From assembly GCA_030052745.1 (NCBI GenBank), contig JANBVO010000008.1:1-64000 (forward strand): DNA of 64,000 nt, written 5' to 3'. The position numbers and the translations under genes are program-made. The notes below the pieces were generated by a model. It made no database searches, was not told where the DNA came from, and worked only from the letters and a program-made list of their open reading frames with translations. The number at the start of each line of letters is the position of its first letter. Position 1 is the stretch's first letter. The DNA comes from Pleurostoma richardsiae. Taxonomy: Eukaryota; Ascomycota; Sordariomycetes; Calosphaeriales; Pleurostomataceae. This document shows, one piece after another, positions 12,628 to 25,027 of this stretch.

Positions 12628-14178
12628 ATGACAACGGACGACTTAGAGAAGGATGACAGCGCCGTGGTGGCAGAAGTGAAGCCGGACTCGGCCTCCGAGG
12701 ACCAGCAGGCGGGAGAGTTTGTCGAGTCGACCTCCTGGCTCGCAAAGATACACCCCTACTTCAGAGACCCCCGCCATGTCCTGGTACTCAAGCTGGACAT
12801 CATGCTTCTGACTTGGGCATTCATCGCGGGTTTACTCAAGGATATGGACCAGTCTGCAACGACAGCGGCATATGTATCCGGGATGAAGACTGACCTGTCG
12901 CTGTACGGCAACGAGCTCGTCGAGTTTACCACCTTTTTCTCCATCGGATACGCTATCTTCATCATCCCGTCGCAAATCATCCAGACACGTGTTCGGCCCT
13001 CGTTGTTCCTCCCCGCATGTGAGATCATTTGGGGGGTTTTCACCCTTGCGATCGCCAAGGCGTCGAATGCCAAGACAGTCTTCGCCCTCCGGTTCTTCTT
13101 GGGCGTCTTCGAGTCGACCTCGTGGCCTGGAATAGTCAGCCTTATATTCAATTGGTACACCCCCAGAGAGTTAGGGAAACGCCTGGCCATCTTTGGTGTC
13201 AGTGGAGTTGCTGGGAACATGTTCTTGGGCATCGTCCAGGCTGCCCTGTACCGCAATCTGGACGGCGTTCACGGTTTAGCCGGCTGGCAATGGTTGTTCA
13301 TCGTGTCAGGATTGATCACGATCGGCTGGGGCAGCCTGGGCTTCTTGACCATCCCGGACTCTCCTAGCTTCACATGGGCGCTGTACCTCTCTCCACAAGA
13401 GAAGAACATCTCCCGCACGAGAATGGCAAGTAGCGGGACAATAACAGCGAAGCTAATCCCACGCCAGGTCCTGGTCAAGAAACTCCGGCTCCTCAGCAGA
13501 AACCCCATCTCATACCTGTTTCTCATCGCATACCTCCAGTTTGCTTGGTCGCAGCGCGCGAACTCGTACTTCCTACTGTACCTCAAGGGGCTCACCAAGG
13601 CGGACGGCTCGGCTCTCTATTCTGTCTACACGGTGAACCTCATCCCGCTCGGCGGTTACGCTATCTCTATCGTCAGCAACATCAGCCTCAACGCCCTCAG
13701 CGACTGGAAGGAGTGGCGCTGGCAGGTGGCGACGGGGGCAGCTGCCCTCCAGCTGGTCGCCACGGCGGTGCTCTCAGCGTGGCCCGATTCCCGCGCCACC
13801 ATCCTGACATTCTACTTTCTCACGTACGCCACCGCCGCGTGGGGTTATGCACTGATTGCCTGGCTAGCTCTCATTCTCCGCAAGGAGCCCGAGGCGAGGT
13901 CCATCCTTGTCGCGGTGGCTGTGACGCTGGTGTACGTGGGACACGCCACGATCCCTCTGCGCGCCTGGCGGACAGCTGACTCGCCTCGTTACCCGATCGG
14001 CTTCCCCCTTTCAGCCGCCTTTTGTGTCGGCAGCATTCTGGCCATCCTGGGTTTGAGGTACTATATCAAGAGGTACCCGGACGTGCACGACTGGGGCTTG
14101 GACTGGGAAGCCGGGCAGTTAGGAGCGACAGAGGAAGGCCATGACGAGGCGCATACCAGCGTGGGGCGAAATAAATGA
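12628..14178 (+). CDS. MFS permease, DAL5/anion:cation symporter type
   Basis: Intronless 516-residue protein with a short acidic N-terminus and twelve predicted membrane helices. The opening block RDPRHVLVLKLDIMLLTWAF, MDQSATTAAYVSGMKTDL and the helix 4-5 part RFFLGVFESTSWPG with FNWYTPRELGKR are the marks of the allantoate/pantothenate/vitamin branch (yeast Dal5, Liz1, Vht1, Fen2). The final HDWGLDWE tail is also typical of this branch. The proteins take up organic anions and vitamins with protons at the plasma membrane. It is divergent from the TauD-like dioxygenase over 0.88 kb, which makes uptake of that enzyme's substrate plausible but unproven. Unusually for this window, no intron is needed. 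Confidence 0.9.
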   Translation: MTTDDLEKDDSAVVAEVKPDSASEDQQAGEFVESTSWLAKIHPYFRDPRHVLVLKLDIMLLTWAFIAGLLKDMDQSATTAAYVSGMKTDLSLYGNELVEFTTFFSIGYAIFIIPSQIIQTRVRPSLFLPACEIIWGVFTLAIAKASNAKTVFALRFFLGVFESTSWPGIVSLIFNWYTPRELGKRLAIFGVSGVAGNMFLGIVQAALYRNLDGVHGLAGWQWLFIVSGLITIGWGSLGFLTIPDSPSFTWALYLSPQEKNISRTRMASSGTITAKLIPRQVLVKKLRLLSRNPISYLFLIAYLQFAWSQRANSYFLLYLKGLTKADGSALYSVYTVNLIPLGGYAISIVSNISLNALSDWKEWRWQVATGAAALQLVATAVLSAWPDSRATILTFYFLTYATAAWGYALIAWLALILRKEPEARSILVAVAVTLVYVGHATIPLRAWRTADSPRYPIGFPLSAAFCVGSILAILGLRYYIKRYPDVHDWGLDWEAGQLGATEEGHDEAHTSVGRNK

Positions 14179-16317
14179 ATAACTACGGATAGATGGTCTT
14201 CGTTCATACAGTCCTTTCATACGGCTGCTCGGATCCTTGGCAAAGGTTCGAATATTGCTGATAAGGGTGCCGGATTAAGAATCCGGGAGACACTGCATCA
14301 ATGTCGCGTCATGGTTGTAGTGAACAGCAATCTTGCACGTAGATAGCAGCTCTCAAATCAGCAAGGGGATCGAAACAAGACACATGGCGCTGATGACCAG
14401 GCCACAGCCTGGCTACTTCCATGTGCATCTTGGTCTCCTAATTGACGTTAGCTCCAATCATACAGCTAGGGTCACCTAATAGTTGGTAGCCACTTATCTG
14501 TAGGAGTACGACACACGCCGGCATGACCTTGGCTCGGCGATCCCCCTCATGGCCGCCTGCGGAGTCTGGACCAAGCGTTATATTCTCGAGGAAGATCGCC
14601 AAGTTAGATATAGCCCTAATGTATGTGGAGATACAATAAGAGATCTGGTATTCAGAGCGAGTTGAAAGGCTTCCCGATTTGTGATCCGATCTAGGTTCGC
14701 TCGTTATCCGTCGCAGAGTCTAACGTACACAGACACGCGAACATAGGTGAGCTCCATAAGCAACGGGAATTCGACGACGCGGTTCTTAAAAGAAGTATAT
14801 ACATTGTGACGGAAAGCTTGGGGCATAAAACCACCTTGTGGCAGGTCCTATGGGCCTTGGGATGTCTCGTATTTGCGAGCCTTTTGATGACATCGCCAAA
14901 ATTTCAGCTCTATAGAAAGCAGCAGCTTTTGCGCTAGCCAACCACTTTGTAGGTGTATAAACGATTTGCCCCGTAACATCGCCTACCTAGGTACTACTCA
15001 AGCCAATGCACCCTGTACTCTGGATGATTAATTGTGTGGAAGGAGCGGGCCGACAACCTCGAATGGCACGACCATCACAACAAGGCAACCACAAAAAGGG
15101 GATGACGACCGCCCGGGCAAGGCATGATTAGAGACCGTGTTGAAGAGGACCAGACATTTGGCTGGCAGAGGAGACCGCCAGGCCGCTTAGGTACCAATCA
15201 TCTTCCTAACATCGACTTTGTTGGCGACAACAGTTTCAGCATTGGGCCAGGGATTATTTCATTGCTCATGTAAAAGGAGAGCAACTGTGTAATCTTTGAC
15301 TTGGATCTTTGACTTGGACGGCTTAGCGTCGTAATCTAACACGTCAATGAACTACTACTTTGTCTGCACGCCCGGCCGGATTATGGATGTTATCTAACCT
15401 CTTATGGGCTGGCGAAACCTGTCATGTCGCTTTGCTGCCCCTTTCTCCGTCTCACTATACCTCTCCTACTCCGGCTTTGAGCTTTCGGTGATTGGTTCTT
15501 TGTGCTACTAGATCGGCTTGGTGGAGTCCGCATGTCCCACCCGTGACTGCCGGGACTGTCACTCATTGAGTTGATATTATCGGACTTCATACGCCACCAG
15601 ACGGTATAACACGATTTTACTTATGGATGGCCAAGTGTTGGCATGATAACGGACTTCGCCGGATCGGCCGACAAGTTGCCCGTTCTCCTCATGAGCACTA
15701 GTCCCGGGATTGGGCATTATCATTTTGCTGGTAAGAAGTGCGATAAGGGCACCCTGGAGGCTAGGATCCCGAGAATTCGGGTGCGTGCAGTCCGTCACGC
15801 TCACGTCTCTGCCGATCGGCAGAAAAAGTCCCGACGGAAACTCGTCGCTGTTCGTCGCCATTGGACGGACCACGTTCCCGCTAAACCGTTCCCTCTACAT
15901 TCAGTCAGAACCCCAGAGCTTATCTCTAGATACTACCTGTCTCCCGGCTCCGGAGCCCATGCCGATCATCTATCCATACTCGAAGAGGATACGTCAAACG
16001 GACATAAGGTATGGAGAAACACAGCAGAAACTGGTCGTTCGGACGCCTGGGCTGACCTGACTCTCCTGCGCGTTACCGGTTTATCATGGGTCTGGGTTTT
16101 GCCCCCACTATGTATCACACAAGGGTGGGAGATAACGGAGTTGCTGTAACACTTGGGATTATTACCGAGTATAGTATATAAAGCGTTGACCCGCGGGAAT
16201 GGGACAAATCGTAACCCGACCTCCTGCGGGACTTGGTCGTCTGTGATTTTTTGCTCGTGAGGCTGCACATTATCCCCTCTCCTGTTGAACTGATCTTGCC
16301 TGAATCCACTCACTGCA
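14179..16317. other. Long intergenic region
   Basis: About 2.1 kb without a supported gene. The longest frame, 15643-16149 on the plus strand (168 codons), has an opposing frame over the same bases and no domain I know, so I do not call it a gene. The right end near 16170 has a TATA-like run about 140 bases before the next start. Confidence 0.45.
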
Positions 16318-17868
16318 ATGGCAGAGGAGAAGAAAACCTCCACCGGAGACATCGGGCCCGTGCCCACTTCCACCCGCGAAGGTAGTCTTCGGGAGGGAGT
16401 CCTGTCTGGCAGTGAGAAGGATGCCGCGGAGATCCACGAGGTGTTCCAGAAGGTTGAAGGCGGCGTCGACTTCAGGACAGTGAGCTGGCAGCGAGCAACT
16501 GTCATCTTCCTTAAGGTGATCTTCGCGACCGGTGTCCTGTCTATCCCCTCCGCCATGTACTCCCTAGGAGCGGTTGGTGGTAGCATTTTGATTGTCGTCT
16601 TTGGAGCACTGAATACATGTACATCCTAGTGATACTATGATTGCGGCGATGGTTAGCTGACGAGGAGTTGCAGACACGGCTGTGATCCAAGGAAACTTCA
16701 GAAACAACCATCCTGAATGCCACAGTATGTAGTCTCTCCGCACCCTTTTCGTGAATGGATGAACTAAGACCGCTAACGTATTGGAGCCCTGGCTGATATG
16801 TGCAACGTTATTGGTGGTATGTGGTTTAGGGAGGCGATAGGTCTCTTGTACATTGCGGCCTACGTTCTCTGCACAGGCTCCGGTATCGTCGGGCTTTCCG
16901 TCGCCTTCAACGCCCTCTCTGACCACGCTGCGTGCACGGTCTGGTGGTCCTTCCTGTCCTTTGCCGTCATCACGGCCTGTGCCTCAGTACGGACCTTTGA
17001 GAAGATTGGCTGGCTTACCTGGGCCGGGTTCGTGTCCATCTTTACGGCTGTCTTCATCGTCGTGATCGGCGTGACCACCCGGGACCGGCCAGCCGCGGCC
17101 CCGCAAACCGGTGATTATGAGCTTGGGTATCATGCCATCGGATCCGCGACCTTTGCTTCGGGGATGACGGCCACAGCCACGATCTTCGTCTCTAGCGCTG
17201 GCACGAGCGCCTTTTTGCCCGTTATCGCTGAGATGCGACGGCCGAGAGACTATAGAAAGGCCTTATACGTCTGCATGGGCCTGGTGACGGCCGCCTACCT
17301 CGCCTTCTCTCTTGTCGTCTACCGCTGGTGCGGACAGTGGGTCGCTAACCCCTCCCTGGGCAGCGCCGGCGGCACCATCAAGAAGGTATCCTACGGCGTC
17401 GGGTTGATCGGCCTGGCCGTCTCCGGATGCCTCTACCAGCATGTCGCCGCCAAGTACGTCTTCGTTCGCATCCTACGCGGCAGCCGCCACCTCCAGCACA
17501 ATACGGTCATCCACTGGGTCACGTGGCTCGGCTGCTCTATTACCTTGGGTGCCATCGCCTTTGTCCTGAGCGAGGCCATCGTCATCTTCAGCTACCTGGT
17601 CGCCCTAACCGGTACGGTGTGCTTCGCGCCCATGGCCATCTCTGTCCCGGGCATATTGTACATGTACGATTACAACGAGGACCGAAAGTCCGGGTCGCTA
17701 GTGAGAAAGGCGTGGTACTACTTCCACGTGCTGTTGATTTTGGTTGGTGCTTTCATCGCTGTTGGTGGGACGTACGCAGTTATCAAGTCGATCTTGGCGG
17801 CGTATGCAAATGGCGAGATTGGCAGTGCTTTCAGCTGCGCGGACAACTCGGGCAGCACGGCGCATTAA
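16318..17868 (+). CDS. Neutral amino acid permease, Mtr-like (AAAP family)
   Basis: Three exons. Exon 1 (16318 to about 16630) has a 55-residue hydrophilic head and the first helix VIFLKVIFATGVLSIPSAMY. A short exon 2 (about 16672-16731) gives AVIQGNFRNNHPECHS, and exon 3 (from about 16794) starts at LADMCNVIGG and runs to 17868. The fit to Neurospora Mtr-type permeases is close, including LCTGSGI, HAACTVWW and GVTTRDRPAAAPQTG. About 465 residues with eleven helices. The family imports neutral aliphatic and aromatic amino acids with protons and is usually under nitrogen control. It sits alone on its strand between two long non-coding stretches. Confidence 0.9.
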
Positions 17869-19197
17869 TTAGAGGGGGTATTAGGAGGAAACGCTGCATT
17901 TTCACTTCAAGGGAGGGATGGCTTCATCCTCGGCACTTTTTGCTCACACTGCGAGGATAGCTTACTCCATTACTGTCGAACACGAGATTTCTTCGGGTAG
18001 ATTCGAAGCAAGGGTTTCCTTCCCACGAAAAAAAAGAATTATTAACTGACATTCTGCTCTGAGTCTTTTCACCAATCCGATCGTAGTGTAGATCGGTGAG
18101 CACCCTAACCTTCGTGAAAAATCATAGTTAGAACAATAGCTCTATGCTACTCGGTTCCTAAACCAAGTCCATAGGTGTCCAGTATGAGCTAATACATGCC
18201 AATCCTACCTGCTCCAGTAATGCTGTTATAGCATTCAAGATATTGCCAATGTAAGCGTTGCCTTACCAGGCATAACTTATCATCGCCATAGCTATATGCT
18301 CCGATATACGAAGTATAGCAATACCATTCTGATCGCCGCTCAGCCCACTCAATCTTTGGATAATATCGATAGGCCTAGCAATTTAGCTCACAGCGCTGCC
18401 ATATCCTTGCCTGTCTAGCCAAAGTTCGCGAGTCTTTAAAGTTAATTGATATTGCTATAGTCGCCAATTAACAGCGCAGGCCGCCATAAAGGTGCCTGAA
18501 TCAAGCCACGGCTGGTGCAATGTGTGACTCTGGGAGTTGCGTCGTACGGTCTGCCATTCGAGGAGGGCTACTTTGCCCCGTCCCTAAATTGGCGAGCCTG
18601 CTGAACGCACGAGACTCAAATTCACCGCTTCAAGTCTTGAGCCGACCATCTCCCGAGGCTTAGCGACTGGCGATCGTGCTAGAGCATGAGTGTATCTCTG
18701 GAGAAAAAGCCAACTTAGCTTATTCTTAGCGCAGGCGAAGGCTGTAACTTGAAGCTATCGCTCGCATGTATAGTCTATGAGGGGACAGCTATTTGACGAT
18801 CAACAGGTTTCGTGGGCTAGTGGATAACAGGGCCGTGCAGGTCAGGCAGAAACTTGATAGATTCTGTGGAAATATGCAGATGATGTTCTCTTGATTAAAC
18901 GAGTCAGCTGATTTACAATTACTCAGGAGATCGCGGTCTTTCCGTGTAGGTGGGCAGTCTTCTAGGAGCCGTGACATTGCCGTCTCCACACACCCCTTCC
19001 TCAACGAAGTTAATTTACCTGTAATTTGAGGCTAAACTACGATGATCAGCACAGAACGGCATATAGAGGTGGCTCTACCATCAGAATGCTGGCAGAAAGG
19101 TATTAAGTGGTGTGATCTAGCACATCCCGCAAATGATTTAGGTCCTTTCTACTACTAGAACTCCGTTTTCGCTTATGGTAGTATCCAGCCGCCCGGT
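17869..19197. other. Intergenic region, AT-rich
   Basis: About 1.3 kb without a supported gene; frames are short. The stretch 18180-18480 has many near-repeats of ATAGC/GCTAT words, which may be a worn repeat, but no clear ends can be set. Confidence 0.4.
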
Positions 19198-20514
19198 ATG
19201 CAGTGGAAGGCTGTAGCCCTGACACTCCTCGTGGAGCATGGCTTTTGCGAAGGGGCACTGATGTCTATGATGCGCTTTAGTTGCTCGCAACTAGTCATCG
19301 ACCGTATAGACCCTTTGGTCAATCCCGGTTCGGTGCCGTCGCCGCATCTTCACCAGATCGTCGGAGGTAACTCTTTCAACGCTTCCATGGACTCAGCAAC
19401 TCATGATCTCCCTACGGTCTCGACATGCACCAGTTGCACGTTCTCGGAAGACTTTTCCAACTATTGGACTGCAGTCCTGTTTTTCCGGGCCCGCAACGGA
19501 ACGTTCAAGCGGGTGCCTCAGTTCGCAAGCGAAGGCCTCCGTGCCGTCGGTGGCATCACGGTGTACTATATCCCACCGTACCATGGAAGATCAAACGTTA
19601 CCGCGTTTAAGCCCGGGTTCCGTATGCTAGTTGGAAATGCCGCACTGCACTCGCCTAGCAAGGACCCGAAGGTGTGCCACCGCTGTATGCCAGCGTCAGG
19701 AGATAACAGCAATATAGAATGTTCATTCCCGGACACGCAGTCCCTGCCCACGGACTCCTGCCCCGGAGGTATACGCACGGTCATTACCTTCCCAACCTGT
19801 TGGGATGGTAAGAATCTAGACAGTCCAGACCACGAGAGCCATGTTGCCTATCCAAGCTCAGGATCCTTCGATACGGGAGGCAGCTGTCCAGCAACCCATC
19901 CTGTGAAGCTGCCTCAGGTGATGTACGAAGTAATGTGGGATGTAGGTTTCCAGGTCTCCTTCCCAGTCTCCCTTGGGAGTTGAGCGTCTCGACTCGAGGG
20001 TCTCAACTTGTGTCAGAGCGATCCGCGGAGGCTACCATGGCTCGGCTCGATTTGGCGAACAGCGAACGAGTCCACTGGCTGACTCGTTACAACTCACAGA
20101 CCCGACCCTTCAATGATAAGAACCTTTGGTCCAAAGATGGTTCACAGCCGTTTATCTGGAGCACCGGCGACAGGTGAACCACCTTCCAACGGCAGTCCCA
20201 GCCGGACAGCAATTCTAACAACATTGGATAGGACTGGATATTCACAGCACGGAGACTACGTCTTCGGCTGGAAAGGTGATTCCCTACAACGTGCCCTGGA
20301 TGCCCGGTGCACCGGTGCCGTCTGTGGCCAGTTGGAGACACAGACCTCGGAGGACGCGATGAGGTGCACAAAGTCGCAGACCTTCGAAGAGGATGTCGAT
20401 GGATGTGAGGCATATCCCCTGACCTCTTTGCAACTTTGTCGTAGTCACAAGCCCAATTTGACTAACCACATCCCAGGGCTAACTGAACTTCCGGGCATAG
20501 TCATGACTGCTTAG
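19198..20514 (+). CDS. Secreted DUF1996 protein
   Basis: The gene reads as one DUF1996 protein of about 360 residues once three introns are taken out, and each join restores family motifs. Exon 1 (19198-19943) ends YEVMWD and joins TRPFNDKNLW at about 20099. WSTGDR (about 20174) joins TGYSQHGDYVFGWKGD at about 20242. DVDGW (about 20405) joins LTELPGI at about 20477. The N-terminus has a hydrophobic start followed by the RFSCSQLVIDRIDPLVNPG block that opens the domain, then HLHQIVGGNSF. Twelve or more cysteines fit an extracellular protein. DUF1996 proteins are secreted or wall-bound in fungi and often carry WSC domains, but none follows here. The biochemical function is unknown. Confidence 0.85.
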
Positions 20515-21120
20515 GTCTGTCCTTAGGATCTTTTTGCTTGACACTTACGCAGCCGACGAACTGTCTCCTTAGGCTGTGCTTGCCCACACACTCTATTCAC
20601 CTAACCTTCCTTGTATGTCTCTCTTATCCGGCTCAGGCTCCAAATATGCAATATGCCGCGATTGTATGGAGGATGAAGCAGCCAGCCATAGTCATGTTAT
20701 CCAAAGCTTCGAACTAGAGATACAAATAAGACAGATACCTCGGATAAAGAAGAAATTAGACGTATCAAATGTCCAAGACTTTCCTATTGTGGCTCGGTCC
20801 CGTCTACATTCCTATACGCTTTATTAACGTTGATAATTCGGTCGAAACATTACAGACGCATTCATCGTTTATAACGACTGTATACTTTCCATTAAAACAC
20901 TTGATGGAGCTTCTTCTTTCTATTAATAATTGTAAGAATGTAAATTCGGTTTATAATTGTGTTATTTGTTACCGAGATCGGATATCATCATGTTAGGTAC
21001 CTATACGTGTTGTTCTTGTACGGAAAGTTTCTCGACTTGTAGCCTAGATAACCCTTCTGGGATATCGAATTAGGGTTTCACGTTAAACATGAATGAAGAG
21101 TGCCGTCATACTCCCAAGCA
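20515..21120. other. Convergent 3' intergenic region
   Basis: About 0.6 kb between the ends of two convergent genes, strongly AT-rich between 20800 and 21000. No gene is seen; terminators of both neighbours should lie here. Confidence 0.5.
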
Positions 21121-23285
21121 TTAGCAGTAGTACCGGAACTTGTGACCCTTCCCGTTGGTAAACAATGCTTTTGACTCTAGCTCTGGTTGGTCTTGAACCT
21201 TCCGAGCGAATCCTCGATTCAACCACTTAAAGGCACCTGTCTGGAGAATGAGGACCCCAAGCCACACGGCTCCTAGGGATATACATGCTGCCCAGGCTTT
21301 CCGGTACAAAGGTGCGTCACTCTGATGTAAGCTGTCAGTTGCATCTCCCCTCGCACAAATGGGGTTGTACATACCCCTCTGAAGACTTGGTTTCCATATG
21401 TTCCTCCTAGGTTTGAGCACCCAACTATTATACATATTAGAAAAGTTTTTTTATTATCGTAAATTTTATGCCTTACTGTATACGGCGTATGCAATGGCTC
21501 TCCTCTGAGGAGTGTCGAAGTTGAGAGCGAGCCAAGTAACATTAAGTGGCTGCCAGGAACTGATATGCGTGTTAGGATGCTGGTATCCTAGAAATGCCTC
21601 ATCGCCAAGGAACTCACGGTGCGGCCTGCGTAACGACGTACGCAGCATAAAATGACCACGAGGCTTTAGAGGTTACCGGCAGACGCTGTGTCAAATGTCA
21701 GAGTTAGGTCACAACCTCTAGAAGAGCTTCCACGAACGTAGAGAGCAATCAGACCTGCCAGGGTCCAGACCGCGGAGAATATGATCGCGTAACCGAATCT
21801 TTTATATCGATCCACCAGGTACGACAAGGCAAGGCCAGTCAAGGACGCTAATATTGGCCCCGGTACATTGAGAAGGTTGGCACGGATCCTGCTGAATCCC
21901 AGAGATTGAATAATTGTCGCGCCCCAGGTCGAGAGGCCTCCGACGCATTGGAGACCGCTCAGGCACACCAACAAGTAGGGCCATGTTTTCCAAGAGAGGA
22001 GGACGTCCTTGCTATAAAGGAATATTGAGTCAGAAAATAGGCTCTATTGAGATCACGGGTACCGACTTACATGTCTCTAAGCGTGATACTAAGTGTTGCT
22101 GCCTGGCCTTTCTTCGGGTCACGTCGGATAATCCTGGCTACGAAAATGTCGGCCTCTCGCTCCGAAAGCCATCCGTTGACCGGAATGAGGCCACCGCAGA
22201 GGCGGTTGGTATGGTGAGGTGACTTCGGGAGGAGTATGAAGGTGAGTACACCCACAGCTAGCAGTTAGGTCAGTGCAACTCCCCTCCTGCGACGCATTTG
22301 TACTCACCAATTGTCGAAACACCGCAGATTATGAAAATCCTATAGCAAGGATTAACATTTCCTTTCAACTGAATGCGGCTTGCTCGATCACTAACCATTG
22401 CCAGCCCTTCAGGCCCTGGTTTTCTTCGAGACGAAGGGCTCCGGCAGAGATTAGCGACCCGAAAGAACCCGAGATAGAAGGACCAAAGAAGAAAATGACT
22501 GTGCGCTTGGCGAGTTCATCTTGGGTATACCATCGCGAAAGTGTGTACAGCCCACCGGGTATGAAGCCACTCTCCGCAAGTCCTAGGAATAGACGCGCGG
22601 CGTACCAGCCACCCGAGCTTTTGACAAAGGATTGTAGGACCTCGATCAGGCCCCAGACGACGACTTGAACAGGTAGCCAATAATGTGCCCCGATGCGGTG
22701 CAACACCACCTGGCCATTGATGATTTAGCGCGGCGAGCAAGGATGGGAAGACAACCGACATTTGGCTTACGTTGGAAGGAATCTCGAGCAAGACGATACC
22801 AAACCAGAGGAGGGACACGCCCGTGTTTGCTTGGTCTCTAGTCATCTTGGTGTCCTTCAAGAATGTCGAAGTCAAGACTCCCGAAACATTGGTGCGGTCT
22901 ATGGCCATCCATGTAAACATCAACTGCGGATGAAGTACATTAGCCACCGTCAGATATAACAGTGTAATTAGACTTTGATCTCCCAAAGCTTAGGAGAAGG
23001 CCGGCGGATACATACCGTGAAGAGTGGAAGGAATAAGAAGTCGGCCTTGCGCACCACGCGCGCCTCTTCCTCCTTGGTCCAGTTGACCAAGATGTGTTTG
23101 CCATCCCGCTCGATGTATTGATTGAAATGGCCATCTTCGGTGCTCTCAACATCGTGTTTCTCACTGTCTGAGTCTGTCTTTGCCGTGACTTCTGCCGCGA
23201 TGCGAAGAACTGTCCTATCAGTCTCAGTGGACTTCACGTCACTGAGATCGGCGAGTATACGAGCCTCTGGGGACTGGGGGGCCAT
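21121..23285 (-). CDS. MFS permease, DAL5-like
   Basis: Multi-exon gene read from 23285 down to 21121. Exon 1 (MAPQSPEARILADLSD...) ends in RKADFLFLPLFTV. Exon 2 gives FTWMAIDRTNVSGVLTS, typical of helix 1 and its loop in the DAL5/TNA1 branch. Later exons give LFLGLAESGFIPGGLYTLSRWY, KGWQWLVIEQA and GGLSTWGATIIQSLGF, and the end carries a cytosolic tail GFARKVQDQPELESKA. At least five short introns are needed, so exon edges are approximate. The total is about 480-500 residues with twelve helices. The branch imports nicotinate, allantoate, biotin or small carboxylates. It is divergent from the LigB-like dioxygenase over 0.6 kb, which suggests import of that enzyme's aromatic substrate. Confidence 0.82.
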
Positions 23286-23885
23286 TTCTTCACGCCAGAG
23301 AGACAGTCTTGATTCTTGATCTTAGGTTAGATGGAGAATGCTGGCGACTGCTGCAGAGCACCTACCATTTATTGCGTGGGAATCGTATATGGAACTAGAG
23401 CCCTAGTGGCTGCAGTCATCCGTGCTGTCAATGGCGACATTGTCCCGAACTCATGGATGGAGCCCCAGAATCAAGCTGCTAGAGGCCCGAGTCCAAAAGC
23501 ATCTTCTAGCTCGCTTGGCACCAATAGAACAGCTTTGAAGCTTCCTTTGCGGCCGGAGTCATGGACTCTTGTGGAGAATGCTCCGTCCCGTGTAAAGGAT
23601 GTCGTCTTTCACCCTACAGTTGTTGCAACCCAATGATAAGGAACAGGAACCCAGCGTGTACGGCACTCCAGGTCTCTTCGCCGCGAGAGTGACGGCGCCC
23701 GTTTTTCTCTAGCTGATCCTTCTGCAATGACACCATAGCATCCTAAACAAACGCAACTTGATAACCGTGCAATTATTTCTCCGACGAGTAACGTACGGAT
23801 TTATAATAGTCATTTCGGGTATCCAGCTTACCGACAATCCAGATCTGCTCCGTCACCCTATGAGCCAGCACATTCCTTCACCACT
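23286..23885. promoter_or_regulatory. Divergent promoter, permease / LigB dioxygenase
   Basis: The 600 bases between two divergent starts should carry both promoters. A plus-strand frame at 23331-23636 has no domain. No clear operator was found by eye. Confidence 0.45.
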
Positions 23886-25027
23886 ATGCCATCTGCCATC
23901 CAGCCGTCTCAACGCCTGCCCGTGTACTTCATCGGTCACGCGGGGGTAGGTTTGCTCTTCAGCGAAACCGATAACAATCATATTGTCCAAAGTAATCTAC
24001 GGGCGATCGGCGAGGAGATACGTGCGATCTCGCCACCACCGAAGGCTATCATAACCTTCAGTGGCCACTTTGAGGCCGGGGAGATCCATGGGCCGGGCGT
24101 GATAGAGGGTTTGTGTTTCAACCCAACCTTCGAGTTATCCATATCACTGACAGTCATCCAAGTCAATGTAAAGAAAGACACATACATCCAGGTGAGAGGT
24201 AGGGCCTTCAAATCACAAGACGACGATAGCTGACAATGTTCAATAAGCACGACTTTGTTAACGACTTTCACGACTCAAGACCATCCGTGTACGAGTATGA
24301 CTGGCCTCACCTGGATGCCCCTGGACTCGCATCGGAAATATGGAATCACCTGCGGAAAGCAGGATTCAAGGCCAAGCGTGTTGAACGCGGAGTAGACCAC
24401 GGCGTCTGGGTACCTTTCAAACTCATGTTCCCGCCAGAGAAGCCGCTCCAGATACCTATTGTTCAAGTTTCTACGTTCCATGGCTACGACCTGGAAAGTC
24501 AGATACGCCTAGGAGAAGCTTTTCAATCGCTACGGTATGTGATACGTCATTTGCCCACGTACCCCCAGCTAATAATTTCATGTCCAGTAATCAGGGGTAT
24601 CTCGTTGTAGCCTCTGGCATGGCAGTTCACTCTTTCGATTCCATAGCGGAGATTCGTCAGGCTGTATCAGATGAGGAACAGGAAGCTGCCAAGGCGAAGG
24701 TCCTAGCAGAGTCAAAGGCCTTCGATCTTGAGCTCAGAAACGCCGTTACGAAACGAAACGCAGCCGAACGAAAGGCTGCATTGCTCAAATTAGAGGATCT
24801 GTACGAGTTCAAACGCTCCCATCCGACAGTTGAGGTAACTGAAACTCTAGCACCCCACTCTCGAGCAGCATATATGACAATGATGGGTGATGCGAAGCTA
24901 AGAGTGTGACTAGCATTTCACTCCCATTCTTGTAGCGGCCGGCGCAGCTGGAGATGCTGAGGTGGAGCCTGTCGGCGTCGACATTATTGAGCCGGGAATG
25001 TCTTATTTGAACGTCAGGTTCAGTTAA
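23886..25027 (+). CDS. LigB-type extradiol ring-cleavage dioxygenase (4,5-DOPA dioxygenase family)
   Basis: Five exons rebuild one protein of about 300 residues. GEIHGPGVIE joins VNVKKDTYIQ (about 24167), then HDFVNDFHDSRPS (about 24242), SLR joins NQGYLVVASG (about 24587), and SHPTVE joins HFTPILVAAGAAGD (about 24910); the stop is at 25025. Each join has GT..AG ends and restores the family order. The metal ligands are expected in FIGHAGVGLLF, FSGHFEAGE and GVDHGVWVPFK, and the late SHPTVEHFTP block supplies the catalytic histidine. The family opens catechol rings next to a hydroxyl using non-haem Fe(II) or Zn. The usual SHGGP is GHAGV here, a small departure. It is paired divergently with a DAL5-like permease. 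The true substrate may be DOPA, a catechol or a plant phenolic. Confidence 0.87.

Noticed and set aside
15643-16149. 168-codon plus-strand frame in the long gap
   Set aside because: An opposing frame covers the same bases, and no motif, splice pattern or family resemblance was found.
10606-25027. A nicotinate-utilisation (hxn-like) cluster
   Set aside because: DAL5-like permeases and a 2OG dioxygenase fit loosely, but no molybdenum hydroxylase, flavin oxidoreductase or the other expected enzymes are present.
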